Positions 40,840 to 49,282 of a DNA stretch of 64,000 bases are shown piece by piece. Position numbers and translations under genes: made by a program. The DNA is from COE1 sp949066965 (GTDB taxonomy: Bacteria; Bacillota; Clostridia; Lachnospirales; Lachnospiraceae), in contig CARTDA010000018.1 of assembly GCA_949066965.1 (NCBI GenBank), positions 6,353 through 70,352 on the forward strand, read 5' to 3'. Within the stretch, counting starts at the first letter, position 1, and every line of letters starts with the position of its first letter. A model generated the notes under the pieces. That model saw only the letters and a program-made list of their open reading frames with translations. It did not search any database and was not told the DNA's origin.

Positions 40840-40870
40840 TTGTCAACTTATGTATTAAAATTAATACATA
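40840..40870 (+). promoter_or_regulatory. Integrase promoter with overlapping palindrome
   Basis: TTGTCA (40840-40845) and TAATAC (40862-40867, 16-base spacing). The palindrome TATGTATTAA-AA-TTAATACATA (40849-40870) spans the spacer and the -10. A protein bound there would shut the integrase gene. Confidence 0.6.
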
Positions 40871-40907
40871 TTGATGCAATTACAAAAAAATGTTTGGAGG
40901 TTCTATT

Positions 40908-42500
40908 ATGTACGAGAATTATACTTTCAAGCCGGATGAAGTATTAGAATACCTTCGCAAGTCACGTTCTGATGATCCCTCCCTGTCTGTTGAGGAGGTA
41001 TTGTCAAAACACGAGGCAATACTGTCCGAATGGTCAGTCCGAAACATGGGTTCAAACGTACCGCAAGAACATATCCACCGCGAGGTCGTGTCCGGGGAAA
41101 CGATTGACGACCGCCCTGAAATGATTAAGCTGCTGAAACTGATTGAAAATCCGCGTATCAGGGGCGTCCTGGTTGTCGAGGTCCAGAGACTTAGCCGCGG
41201 CGATTTGGAGGATGCCGGACGCATCATCAAAATTTTCCGTTATACCAATACCATGATTATTACCCCCATGAAAATCTACAACCTTCAGGACGAATATGAC
41301 CGTGACATGTTTGAGCGTGAGCTGAAGCGTGGAAATGAATTCCTTGAATACCAGAAAAAGATTATGAACCGCGGGCGGCTTTTATCCGTCAGCCAGGGCA
41401 ACTATATCGGCTCCATTCCCCCATACGGTTACGACCGTACTGTTGTAATGGACGGCAAACGTAAATGTCCCACGCTCAAAATCAACGAGGAGCAGGCTGC
41501 AGTCGTGCGCATGATTTTTGACCTGTATGTAAACCACGACATGGGCAGGCAAAAAATCTGTAACCACCTGGATTCCCTGAATATCCAGCCCCCGAAAGGT
41601 GTGCACTGGTCTCCTGAAGGTATTGTTGACATGCTGTCAAATGTACATTACATTGGGAAAGTCAAATGGAACTGGCGGAAGACTGTTACTGTGATAGATA
41701 ATCAGGAAGCTGTCAAAACACGCCCCAAAGCGAAAGATGGTGATTTTATGATATACGACGGAAGGCATGAAGCCATTATATCAAACGAACTTTTTCAGGC
41801 TGCACAGGCGAAAAAGGGCAGTAACCATAGAGCCAAGGCAACAACCAGGGTGCGCAATCCGCTTGCCGGGCTTGTATATTGTTCCTGCGGCAGAGCCATG
41901 TCATTGAGGTATTATAAACGCCCTGACGGATCGCAGCGCTCTGCCCCGCGGCTCCTGTGCGACGGACAGTTTCACTGCAGCACTGGCTCCTGTCTGTACA
42001 GTGAAATCCTTGCCCGGATAGACGATATCCTGAAATGCAGCATTGCTGATTTTGAAATACAACTGAAAAACGAAGACACCCTCTCTGTTCATCTGCACCA
42101 AAAAATGATAGCCCAGCTGGAAACAAAGCTGGAAGCCCTGAAACAAAAGGAAATCAGGCAGTGGGAAAAATATTCTGAAGAAGGCATGCCAAAAGAAATC
42201 TTTGACAAGTTAAATGAAAAGGTTATCAAGGAACAGGCAGATGTCACTGCTGCCCTCTCAAAAGCCTATTCTTCCACACCTACGCCTATTGACTACCAGG
42301 AACGCATAGACCGCTTCACGGATGCGCTGGAAGCATTAAACAACGACGCGATTGATGCCGAACAGAAAAATGTACTGCTGAAAAGATGCATTGAAAGAAT
42401 CATATACAGCCGTGAACGGCCTACCAGGCTGACAGGTGCCGGCACACATGGAACATGGAGCGATACCCCTATTAACCTGGAAGTAAAGCTGCGCCTCTGA
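40908..42500 (+). CDS. Large serine recombinase (phage integrase)
   Basis: A 530-residue integrase. The N-terminal resolvase domain has the catalytic serine in EYLRKSRSDDP and conserved arginines (VVEVQRLSRGDLEDAG). The Recombinase domain follows (PYGYDRTV, MGRQKICNHLDSLNIQ), then a zinc ribbon (YCSCGRAMSL with LLCDGQFHCSTGSC) and a coiled coil (residues 390-450). ATG 40908 has TTGGAGG. It ends 26 bases before attR, typical of an integrase beside its attP. It probably catalyses both insertion into and, with a directionality factor, excision from cotJC. That factor was not identified. Confidence 0.93.
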   Translation: MYENYTFKPDEVLEYLRKSRSDDPSLSVEEVLSKHEAILSEWSVRNMGSNVPQEHIHREVVSGETIDDRPEMIKLLKLIENPRIRGVLVVEVQRLSRGDLEDAGRIIKIFRYTNTMIITPMKIYNLQDEYDRDMFERELKRGNEFLEYQKKIMNRGRLLSVSQGNYIGSIPPYGYDRTVVMDGKRKCPTLKINEEQAAVVRMIFDLYVNHDMGRQKICNHLDSLNIQPPKGVHWSPEGIVDMLSNVHYIGKVKWNWRKTVTVIDNQEAVKTRPKAKDGDFMIYDGRHEAIISNELFQAAQAKKGSNHRAKATTRVRNPLAGLVYCSCGRAMSLRYYKRPDGSQRSAPRLLCDGQFHCSTGSCLYSEILARIDDILKCSIADFEIQLKNEDTLSVHLHQKMIAQLETKLEALKQKEIRQWEKYSEEGMPKEIFDKLNEKVIKEQADVTAALSKAYSSTPTPIDYQERIDRFTDALEALNNDAIDAEQKNVLLKRCIERIIYSRERPTRLTGAGTHGTWSDTPINLEVKLRL

Positions 42501-42504
42501 TGAT

Positions 42505-42527
42505 ATCCAACATCAAGGCGCATATTC
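42505..42527. other. attR: right prophage junction
   Basis: The core is TC on plus (42526-42527). The phage arm 42505-42525 starts ATCCAACATCAAGG; host cotJC lies to its right, beginning TTCTGTACCG. Confidence 0.88.
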
Positions 42528-42719
42528 TTCTGTACCGATATCCGTCAGCACCCCTGCAACAGTATTATAGGGCATTGTATACCGCTGCGCCAGATACCGC
42601 ATTGATGCCGCAAGTTCTCCATCTGGACCACCATACTGGCTGATAATAACCTGTGCAATCTGCGGATTGGTCTGGGTAATCTTTACCGGATACTGTAATC
42701 TCTTCTCATAATTCCACAT
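42513..42719 (-). CDS. cotJC: cotJC 5' part (interrupted by prophage)
   Basis: Codons 1-65 of CotJC (MWNYEKRLQYPVKITQTNPQ, GELAASMRYLAQRYTMP, DIGTEE) with the first metal-ligand glutamate in GELAA (residue 35) and the EE pair. Beyond codon 65 the frame runs into the phage arm as Y-A-P and stops. It is translated with cotJB, whose stop meets its ATG. In the lysogen it would make a truncated 68-residue product without H68. Confidence 0.92.
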   Translation of the reverse strand: MWNYEKRLQYPVKITQTNPQIAQVIISQYGGPDGELAASMRYLAQRYTMPYNTVAGVLTDIGTEEYAP

Positions 42720-43003
42720 TAGTTATAGCCTCCTTCCCACGGCCAATCCTGTGTGGCCCATTTCCATTCCCTGCTGTCCATGTCGACAATGCTCAGTACA
42801 AGAGGTCCGTACTTCTCAGTATAGTCCTTTACCAGTTTGTTCTTCAGTGCATTGAATTGCCCAAAACGCTCCATTGCCTGCTGGTCATATGGATGGGTGT
42901 CAAGGTAAAGGTTCAGCTCCTTCAGTACAAAATCCACCTTGCTGATTTCCTGTAAAAGTTTCTGCCGCTCTGTATCCATGCATGGCTTGCATCCTGTATT
43001 CAT
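42719..43003 (-). CDS. cotJB: Spore coat protein CotJB
   Basis: A 94-residue protein matching CotJB: LLQEISKVDFVLKELNLYLD and THPYDQQAMERFGQFNAL, ending WPWEGGYN. In Bacillus, CotJA, B and C are made in the mother cell and assembled in the inner coat. ATG 43003 overlaps the cotJA stop (GATGA), with GGGAGGAG upstream. Confidence 0.9.
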   Translation of the reverse strand: MNTGCKPCMDTERQKLLQEISKVDFVLKELNLYLDTHPYDQQAMERFGQFNALKNKLVKDYTEKYGPLVLSIVDMDSREWKWATQDWPWEGGYN

Positions 43004-43173
43004 CCTTTCACTCTCCTCCCTAAAAATGGTTTGTTGAGTTCGGGGAATATCGTGCCCGTCTTAAATGCCTCGTCAAGATTTTCGTACATCGTACAATTTC
43101 TCTGCCAGGGTACATATGCCATTGCCACGGGAAACTGTTCTACATATGGCATCTGTGGTTTCCATTCCTGCAT
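43000..43173 (-). CDS. cotJA: Spore coat protein CotJA
   Basis: A 57-residue protein starting MQEWKPQMPYVEQFPVAMAY, with YENLDEAFKTGTIFPELNKP. AAGGAG lies ten bases before the ATG at 43173. The longer ORF upstream has no RBS. A possible but poor sporulation-type promoter (CATATTAT near 43217) lies ahead; no sigma factor can be named. Confidence 0.85.
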   Translation of the reverse strand: MQEWKPQMPYVEQFPVAMAYVPWQRNCTMYENLDEAFKTGTIFPELNKPFLGRRVKG

Positions 43174-43240
43174 ATCTGCACTGCTCCTTGTTCTTTTTTC
43201 ATAGTTATTATCATAATATGTCAGATTTAAGGGAATGCTA

Positions 43241-43480
43241 CTATGAAAATTCTTCTTTCCCGCGAAACGGCTTCGCAAACAGAAACACACCAAAAATCAC
43301 CCCATTCACCACCAGCGAAATCAGCAGCCCGCCCCAAGTAATCGACTGATTTTCAAATACGCTGGCAGTGTAATTCCCTGAAAAAATCGGGACGAGATTA
43401 TTGTTCAGATAATGCAGTATTACCGGAGCCCAGATGTTTTCAGTCTTCATATAAGCATAGGCAAAAAAACACCTAATGTA
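43241..43480 (-). pseudogene. C-terminal fragment of a CPBP-family (CAAX-like) membrane protease
   Basis: About 80 codons resembling the end of CPBP proteases: RCFFAYAYMKTENIWAPVIL, HYLNNNLVPIFSGNY, and a terminal TM helix GLLISLVVNGVIFGVFLFA. The first catalytic Glu-Glu segment is absent and no good start exists. Confidence 0.65.
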
Positions 43481-43704
43481 ATACGCGTAATCTGCTGTGC
43501 AAGCATTGCATTTTTTATCCTTTTTTGATTTAAAAATATCAAGTCTTTTTACCGGCAGCCTTTGTTCATCCTTTGAAAAAGATAGTATCAGCATATCAGA
43601 AATACCTAAAAAGTCAATTTAGATTGAATGAAAGATGAAAATGAATGTATGAAATACTGATATTGACACATACTGAAACCAAGGACAAAATCGCTTAGAA
43701 AGGC

Positions 43705-45117
43705 ATGGTTAACGAAATGTATCCAAATTTTGAAAAAAACAAACAACATATGTCGGATTTGCTTCACACCGAAGCATCCTTTGATATTGTGAGCCGTGAC
43801 GTGACGATCGGGGACAAAAACGCTGTGTTTTATTTTGTTGACGGATTTTGCAAGGATGTGCTGATGCAGAAGCTGCTACAGTTCCTGATGGGACTAAAAT
43901 CGGACGACCTCCCCCAAAATGCAAAGGAACTCAACCAGCTCATGCCTTATGTCGAGGTAGACCTCACAACAGACTTTAATGAAATCACCAAAAACATTCT
44001 CTGTGGTGTGTTTGCCATTATCATTGACGGTTTTGACGAGTGCATCCTGATTGACTCACGCACGTATCCTGCACGCGGCGTATCCGAACCGGAAAAGGAC
44101 AAAGTCCTGCGCGGATCCAAGGACGGATTTGTGGAGACTGTCGTGTTCAACACAGCACTCATCCGCCGGCGCATCCGAAGCACCGACCTGCGCATGGAGA
44201 TGCTCAGCGCCGGAAAAGCGTCCAAAACGGATATCGTCCTATGCTATATGGACAGCAGGGTTGATAAGGAGTTTCTGAGAAAAATACGCGACCGCATCAA
44301 TGACATCAAAGTCGATGCGCTGACGCTGAACCAGGAAAGTCTCGCGGAGTGTCTCTATACCTCAAAGTGGTATAATCCGTTTCCCAAATTCAAGTATACA
44401 GAACGCCCGGACACTGCCGCGGCACAGATTTTGGAGGGAAATATCATCATTCTGGTCGACAACTCCCCCTCCGCCATGATTCTGCCCATCAGTATTCTGG
44501 ACATGATACAGGAAGCGGACGATTACTATTTTCCGCCGCTCACGGGCTCGTATCTGCGGTTATCACGCTTCCTCATCCTGATACTGACGTATTTCATCAC
44601 GCCCACGTTCCTGCTGATGATGCAGAATCCGGACTGGATTCCGCCCGCATTTCAGTTTATCGTGGTGAAGGAGGACATCAATGTACCGCTTATCTGGCAG
44701 TTCCTGATTCTGGAGCTCGCAATTGACGGCCTGCGGCTTGCAGCGGTGAACACGCCCAATATGCTGTCAACCCCCTTAAGTGTCATGGCGGCGCTGATAC
44801 TTGGCGAATTCTCCGTCAAGAGCGGGTGGTTCAATGCGGAGGTCATGCTGTACATGGCTTTTGTCGCCATCGCCAATTACACGCATCCCAGCTATGAGCT
44901 TGGCTACGCCATCAAGTTTTTCAGGCTGATCAACCTGGTACTGACTGCACTGTTTCAGTTCTGGGGCTATATTGCAGGCGTCATCCTGTTCTTTGTCGCC
45001 ATTGTCACAAACAAGATGGTATCGGGGCAGAGTTACCTCTACCCGCTTATCCCGTTTAGCTGGCAGAAACTCAGCCATGCACTGTTCCGGCACCGGCTGC
45101 CGCGGTCGGCGGAATAG
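43705..45117 (+). CDS. spoVAF: SpoVAF/GerA-type spore germination protein
   Basis: A 470-residue protein with a soluble N-terminal domain (residues 1-280: TIGDKNAVFYFVDGFCKDVL and ILEGNIIILVDNSPSAMILP) and about five membrane segments after residue 285 (SRFLILILTYFITPTFLLMM, RLAAVNTPNMLSTPLSVMAA). SpoVAF helps ion or DPA release during germination, and is GerA-like. It stands alone here rather than in a spoVA operon, so it could also be a GerXA paralogue. ATG 43705 with AGAAAGG. Confidence 0.8.
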   Translation: MVNEMYPNFEKNKQHMSDLLHTEASFDIVSRDVTIGDKNAVFYFVDGFCKDVLMQKLLQFLMGLKSDDLPQNAKELNQLMPYVEVDLTTDFNEITKNILCGVFAIIIDGFDECILIDSRTYPARGVSEPEKDKVLRGSKDGFVETVVFNTALIRRRIRSTDLRMEMLSAGKASKTDIVLCYMDSRVDKEFLRKIRDRINDIKVDALTLNQESLAECLYTSKWYNPFPKFKYTERPDTAAAQILEGNIIILVDNSPSAMILPISILDMIQEADDYYFPPLTGSYLRLSRFLILILTYFITPTFLLMMQNPDWIPPAFQFIVVKEDINVPLIWQFLILELAIDGLRLAAVNTPNMLSTPLSVMAALILGEFSVKSGWFNAEVMLYMAFVAIANYTHPSYELGYAIKFFRLINLVLTALFQFWGYIAGVILFFVAIVTNKMVSGQSYLYPLIPFSWQKLSHALFRHRLPRSAE

Positions 45118-45123
45118 GAAAAA

Positions 45124-45153
45124 GGCAGCTCTGTGCTTTCACACAGAGCTGTC
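45124..45153 (+). terminator. Terminator after the germination gene
   Basis: GGCAGCTCTGTG/CACAGAGCTGTC stem, loop CTTTCA, then a CTCTTTCC tract. Possibly bidirectional. Confidence 0.7.
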
Positions 45154-45185
45154 TCTTTCCTGCAATTACATATTGCCGCACTTCA

Positions 45186-45395
45186 TTAATATTCTTTTCC
45201 TATATTTTCCACCCCATACAATTCCTTAAAGCTGTCCAAATCCGTTTGATTCCTTATGAACATAACCTCCTCAAACTTTCCGGTGCGGATATCCTTAAAC
45301 CCTGCAACCTGTTCACCATTGCAGATGCTGCATTTCAATACAGGAATCTGGTTTTCCTTGTCGTATTGCAATTTCTTTGTTTTTTTCCGAAACAT
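45186..45395 (-). CDS. Conserved small protein with CxxC
   Basis: A 69-residue basic/polar protein from ATG 45395 (AGGTGG): MFRKKTKKLQYDKENQIPVL, then KCSICNGEQVAGFKD. It recurs widely in Lachnospiraceae genomes under misleading enzyme names, as I recall. The CxxC may bind metal. Function unknown. Confidence 0.6.
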   Translation of the reverse strand: MFRKKTKKLQYDKENQIPVLKCSICNGEQVAGFKDIRTGKFEEVMFIRNQTDLDSFKELYGVENIGKEY

Positions 45396-45430
45396 GATTA
45401 CCACCTGCCCATATCCAATGCAAAAATAGA

Positions 45431-46183
45431 CTACAGCGACAATATTTTCTTCAATATATTATAGATATCCGCCCTTGTCTCAGCATTGTTGGTATACCCC
45501 CGCGAAACCGCCGTTGCATTTTTTGTATAAGGGGAAGCCACTGTCGAAATGCACTTGAACTGCCCCCATGGCAGCAGGGAGAAATCCCTGTTATAAACTT
45601 CCCATATCTCCTTCTTGTTCCATGTATACTTTCCGAGGAGCTTGTTGTCTTTTTTGGAATAATAAAAAGTAACCGGATTGTCTGAATAATACAGCATTAC
45701 CGGACGTTTATCATAGTATGTATAGATTTCACGTCCTGCATCATCAAATATCTCCGGAATGCCATCGCCTGTCACGTCAATCAGCGCAAAGTTCTCACTG
45801 TAGCTTTCCATAAACTCAAGCTGCATGCGGTATGCCTCGGCAAAGTCCTCCAAATCGTCCAGCGCTTTCTGTTTTTCTGTCTTTGCAGGCTCTATCTGTG
45901 TCACCAGATATGGTCCCGGTATATAATATGCCCCATTCAAATCAACCTGAAAAAATCCGTTATCCGTAATTCCGTTTACCCGCACATTCGTAAACCTGTC
46001 AAGATATGTAACAACAGGCGTAAACAAATCAGGCGCTGCGTATACGGGCGTTGCGGATGTTGCATACAATTCCACCACCTCAATCGGTGTCACGTTAAAT
46101 GCATATGCCGTAGCGGGCGGCTTGAACGCCAGAATCGTTCCCAATACAATCACCAGTACCATAATCTTTTTCATTTTTTTCAT
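45431..46183 (-). CDS. Secreted SH3-domain protein
   Basis: A 250-residue exported protein: signal peptide (MKKMKKIMVLVIVLGTILAF, cut near TAYA), an SH3-like domain (ATSATPVYAAPDLFTPVVTY, residues 40-95) and a calcium/dockerin-like alpha-beta part (FALIDVTGDGIPEIFDDAGR). The role in the envelope is unknown. Confidence 0.6.
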   Translation of the reverse strand: MKKMKKIMVLVIVLGTILAFKPPATAYAFNVTPIEVVELYATSATPVYAAPDLFTPVVTYLDRFTNVRVNGITDNGFFQVDLNGAYYIPGPYLVTQIEPAKTEKQKALDDLEDFAEAYRMQLEFMESYSENFALIDVTGDGIPEIFDDAGREIYTYYDKRPVMLYYSDNPVTFYYSKKDNKLLGKYTWNKKEIWEVYNRDFSLLPWGQFKCISTVASPYTKNATAVSRGYTNNAETRADIYNILKKILSL

Positions 46184-46204
46184 CGCGCTGCATCCCCTTT
46201 CGTT

Positions 46205-46876
46205 CTACGCCTTTTCCACTTCTGTAAAAACAAGCTCATCTTCATCATAGTATTCCCCCAGGCACACAAGGCGGAGAAAATCATTAAAGTCCCTGCAAAG
46301 TGTATCTCCCCAAGTCCCCATACCTGTACGGAGCGCTTCAGGATTCATGTCATCCCAGTCATCAATCCCCAGTTCATAGAGCACATCATAAATCGCCTCA
46401 TGATGGATATCAACCACGCATCCCTCAACGAGGTCATACAGTGCCAGGTAACCATAAAATTCTCCCAGGAAAATGTATCCTGCTTTCAGAAACGCATGAT
46501 TTCCGTCCCTGTCAAAGTCTCCAAGCTGGCTGAGCCAGTCCGCTGCATTTTTCCCGGGAATATTATGCCACTCCATATCCACCAGCACGCCAGAGTCATT
46601 GTCCCAGTCCCTTTGCACATACCGCTTCTGCGCGCGGGAAAAGGTTTCTTCAAAAGAACAGGCAAACTTATCACCGCAAAAAGCAATATAGACTGTCATG
46701 TCTGACAGGCAATAGCTCTGCAAAAACTCCCTGTACTGCTGCGGCACAGCATGACCCAGAGCCTTTTCAATCTCACACAAATCATCATCTGTCAAGTTGG
46801 ATTTCCGCAAAGGCTCCTGAAAACATGCCGGCTCCCGTTCCTGAAGTTTTGTTAAGTATTCTTCTGCTTTTGTCAT
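46205..46876 (-). CDS. SMI1/KNR4 (SUKH) family protein
   Basis: A 223-residue protein matching the SUKH fold: LTDDDLCEIEKALGHAVPQQ then YREFLQSY, and the acidic repeat at the C-terminus (GIDDWDDMNPEALRTGMGTW). SUKH proteins often act as immunity proteins against contact-dependent toxins, though here no toxin neighbour is seen. Start ATG 46876. Confidence 0.7.
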   Translation of the reverse strand: MTKAEEYLTKLQEREPACFQEPLRKSNLTDDDLCEIEKALGHAVPQQYREFLQSYCLSDMTVYIAFCGDKFACSFEETFSRAQKRYVQRDWDNDSGVLVDMEWHNIPGKNAADWLSQLGDFDRDGNHAFLKAGYIFLGEFYGYLALYDLVEGCVVDIHHEAIYDVLYELGIDDWDDMNPEALRTGMGTWGDTLCRDFNDFLRLVCLGEYYDEDELVFTEVEKA

Positions 46877-46894
46877 ACCACACAATTCCCCTTC

Positions 46895-48175
46895 CTAACT
46901 GATATCCTTAAAATGAAATTCCTTTTTCCCAGTCGCATAATCACCAACCGTCTGCCCATTCCCATAAAGCTTATATTTATAAGTCAGCAACCCCTCAAGC
47001 CCCACCGGTCCCCTTGCATGAATCTTGCCAGTGCTGATACCTACCTCAGCGCCGAATCCATACCGGAATCCGTCCGCGAAACGTGTTGAACAGTTCTGGT
47101 ACACTCCGGCGGAATCCACCATCTTCATAAAGTGCTCTGCCGTCTGTTTATCCTCCGTAATAATGCAGTCCGTGTGATGCGAGCCGTATTTATTGATGTG
47201 CAGAATCGCCTCATCAATAGTTTCAACCGTTTTCGCTGAAATAATGAAATCAAGGTACTCCGTTGCAAAGTCTTCTTCCGTTGCGGGTATTCCCTCATAT
47301 TTCTCTATAATATCCTTTGTGGCGCGCAGCTCAATCTTATTTGCACGAAACGCTTCCGTCAGCTCCGGCATCAGTCTGTCGACTGCATCCTTATGTACCA
47401 AAAGTGTCTCAACCGCATTGCAGGCAGCCGTATACTGTGTCTTTGCGTCGATAATGACCGGTACTGCCTTTTTTATATCAAAATCCTTGTCAACATAGAT
47501 ATGGCAGATTCCATCCGCATGCCCCATGACCGGTATCTTGGTATTGTCCATTATGTACTGGACAAATGCATTGGAACCCCTTGGTATCAGCAGGTCAACG
47601 GATTCATGGCAGGAAAGAAGCTCCGATATTTCATCCCGCTGCTCCGCCTGAAAAAGACAGTTCTCTGGCAGACCGCCTGCAATACATGCCTGATAGATCA
47701 GCGAAAACAATACTTTGTTTGTGTGCTTTGTCTCGCTCCCGCCTTTCAAAATCGCACAGTTACCACTCTTGATGCAGAGGGACGCAATCTGTACCAGCGC
47801 ATCCGGCCTTGCCTCAAAAATCACACCAATCACACCGATTGGACAGCTTTCCCTGACAAGTGTAAGTCCCTCGTCCAGCTCACGCACAAGCTGCGTCTCA
47901 TAGACTTTGTCAGGCAGGGCAATCAGGTTTTCTATCCCCCTCGTCACATCCGCAAGCTTCTGAGCAGTAAACTTCAGCCGCTTTACAACCGCGTCCGGAA
48001 TATTGTTTTTTTCCGCTTCTTGCAAATCCTGCTCATTTGCCTTAAAAACCTCCTCCTGATGTGCGACCAGTGCTTTTGCTACCTTTTCGAGTGCACCATT
48101 TCTTACCTCTGCGGACTTCGATGCCATAAGTGTACTGTCCAGTTTCATTGCTGCCGCTTTTTCCTTTATCGTCAT
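46895..48175 (-). CDS. proA: Gamma-glutamyl phosphate reductase
   Basis: A 426-residue NADPH enzyme reducing glutamyl-5-phosphate to the semialdehyde, second step of proline synthesis. The aldehyde-dehydrogenase fold is complete: PIGVIGVIFEARPDALVQIA, LKGGSETKHTN, catalytic cysteine in QYTAACNAVETLLVH, and HHTDCIITED. ATG 48175 follows ACAGGAGG. proB is 3.5 kb away, so the usual proBA pair is split. Confidence 0.93.
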   Translation of the reverse strand: MTIKEKAAAMKLDSTLMASKSAEVRNGALEKVAKALVAHQEEVFKANEQDLQEAEKNNIPDAVVKRLKFTAQKLADVTRGIENLIALPDKVYETQLVRELDEGLTLVRESCPIGVIGVIFEARPDALVQIASLCIKSGNCAILKGGSETKHTNKVLFSLIYQACIAGGLPENCLFQAEQRDEISELLSCHESVDLLIPRGSNAFVQYIMDNTKIPVMGHADGICHIYVDKDFDIKKAVPVIIDAKTQYTAACNAVETLLVHKDAVDRLMPELTEAFRANKIELRATKDIIEKYEGIPATEEDFATEYLDFIISAKTVETIDEAILHINKYGSHHTDCIITEDKQTAEHFMKMVDSAGVYQNCSTRFADGFRYGFGAEVGISTGKIHARGPVGLEGLLTYKYKLYGNGQTVGDYATGKKEFHFKDIS

Positions 48176-48197
48176 GTAAAAACCTCCTGTCTTATTA

Positions 48198-48364
48198 CTA
48201 GTATAATCCGCACTAAATAACCCTATGTTTCGCTTGCCTATTTTCCTGATAGCACTACTCCCCAAGCCTCGACGCAGCCACCGCTACGCCTGTGTTTGGG
48301 AAGCAGCACTCTCAGAAAAATATTCTGCGCCAAACATTAGGGTATTTAATGTGGATTATACTAG
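48198..48364. mobile_element. 167-bp non-coding inverted-repeat element (MITE-like)
   Basis: The two ends CTAGTATAATCC.../...GGATTATACTAG match in inverse orientation, and the similarity continues through nearly the whole length, with roughly 80-base arms. It has no ORF. It lies in the leader of proA, and could fold as a long RNA hairpin. Confidence 0.7.
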
Positions 48365-48392
48365 GAACCTTCAAGAAACAACTTCATCGTTC

Positions 48393-48974
48393 CTAAATTC
48401 TTAAAAAGGAATAGATAATCTCCTCCGTGACAATCTTATCCATCCTGATATCATACTCCTCCCTTGGTATCTCGTCGACAATCTGGCATGCAAATGCCAG
48501 CGCCATTGTCGAGAGCTGGCGTTTGTTTACAAGGTATTTGTCATAAAATCCTTTTCCATATCCCACACGATAACCTGATGTGTCAAACGCAACTCCCGGC
48601 ATAATGACAAGCGTATCCTCCCTGGAATGAAATCTATAGCGCATTTTCATATCTTCCTTTGGTTCCAGAATATCCATATATCCCCGTTCCAGCTGCCTTA
48701 CCGACACAACCTGATAAAACTCCATCGTGTTTGTCAGCCTGTCAGCCCTCGGAAAGTATACCCTTTTTTTTCGTAGAATGGCATCATCAAATATTCCGCG
48801 CGTCATAACCTCCCTGCAGTAATCGGCATATAGCAGGATATTGTCCGCCTCCATATACTCTGGCGTTTTTATTACTTTTTGTACGATTGCCGCGCTTTTG
48901 GATGATACCTCCTCATCTGTCAGTCCTTTTCGGACTTCCAAGATACGTTTTCTGATTTCCGCTTTTGTTTCCAT
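48393..48974 (-). CDS. 5-formyltetrahydrofolate cyclo-ligase
   Basis: A 193-residue ATP enzyme converting 5-formyl-THF to methenyl-THF. The family motif MPGVAFDTSGYRVGYGKGFY-DKYL is complete, and KAEIRKRILEVRKGLTDEEV is the conserved start. It probably shares transcription with the DUF896 gene upstream (17-base gap). Confidence 0.9.
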   Translation of the reverse strand: METKAEIRKRILEVRKGLTDEEVSSKSAAIVQKVIKTPEYMEADNILLYADYCREVMTRGIFDDAILRKKRVYFPRADRLTNTMEFYQVVSVRQLERGYMDILEPKEDMKMRYRFHSREDTLVIMPGVAFDTSGYRVGYGKGFYDKYLVNKRQLSTMALAFACQIVDEIPREEYDIRMDKIVTEEIIYSFLRI

Positions 48975-48991
48975 TTTCTAACCCCGCAACA

Positions 48992-49228
48992 TCATAAAAC
49001 GGAAGGCTTTGATCCGCTTTTCTTCCGTTTCTCACCAAGATTTGTGATGCTTCCGTCCGCTTCCCTGATATCTACATTGTCGAGCTGCCCCCTGAGGTTT
49101 GCGCGTACATTTGCCACATATTCCGCGCGCAGCCTTGCCTGTTCTTCCTTTTCTTCCTGCGTAAGCCCTTCTTCCTGTGACTTATGGTACAGCTCATTAA
49201 TCCGCTTTATCTTTTCCCCTAAATTCAT
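48992..49228 (-). CDS. DUF896/YnzC-family small protein
   Basis: A 78-residue protein: MNLGEKIKRINELYHKSQEE, QARLRAEYVANVRANLRGQL. The helical hairpin matches DUF896 (YnzC). ATG 49228 with GGGGGG upstream. Function is unclear in any species. Confidence 0.85.
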   Translation of the reverse strand: MNLGEKIKRINELYHKSQEEGLTQEEKEEQARLRAEYVANVRANLRGQLDNVDIREADGSITNLGEKRKKSGSKPSVL

Positions 49229-49282
49229 ATTACCCCCCATGACGCACTCTTGCAACAAAAAAATTTTTTATTTGCAGCCCTG

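Larger units (their letters stand above)
4160..42527. mobile_element. Complete-looking prophage inserted in cotJC
   Basis: The element is 38,366 bp between cores. It contains a full siphovirus set: repressor and divergent promoters, replication, partition, late regulator, terminase, HK97 portal/protease/capsid, head-tail connectors, tail tube, chaperones, tape measure, baseplate, fibres, holin, endolysin and a large serine recombinase next to the right end. The structural genes are intact as far as I can see. Late genes point left, the repressor and integrase right. The insertion splits the cotJC Glu65 codon. Confidence 0.93.

Noticed and set aside
40800..40907. Mother-cell sigma-E or sigma-K promoter ahead of the integrase
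   Set aside because: I looked for the expected -35/-10 pairs and found only partial matches. The better match is a sigma-A-like promoter overlapped by a palindrome, so sporulation control of the integrase is not supported directly.
43190..43290. Clear sigma-E promoter of the cotJ operon
   Set aside because: A CATATTAT near 43217 with a loose -35 is too weak to list as a promoter.
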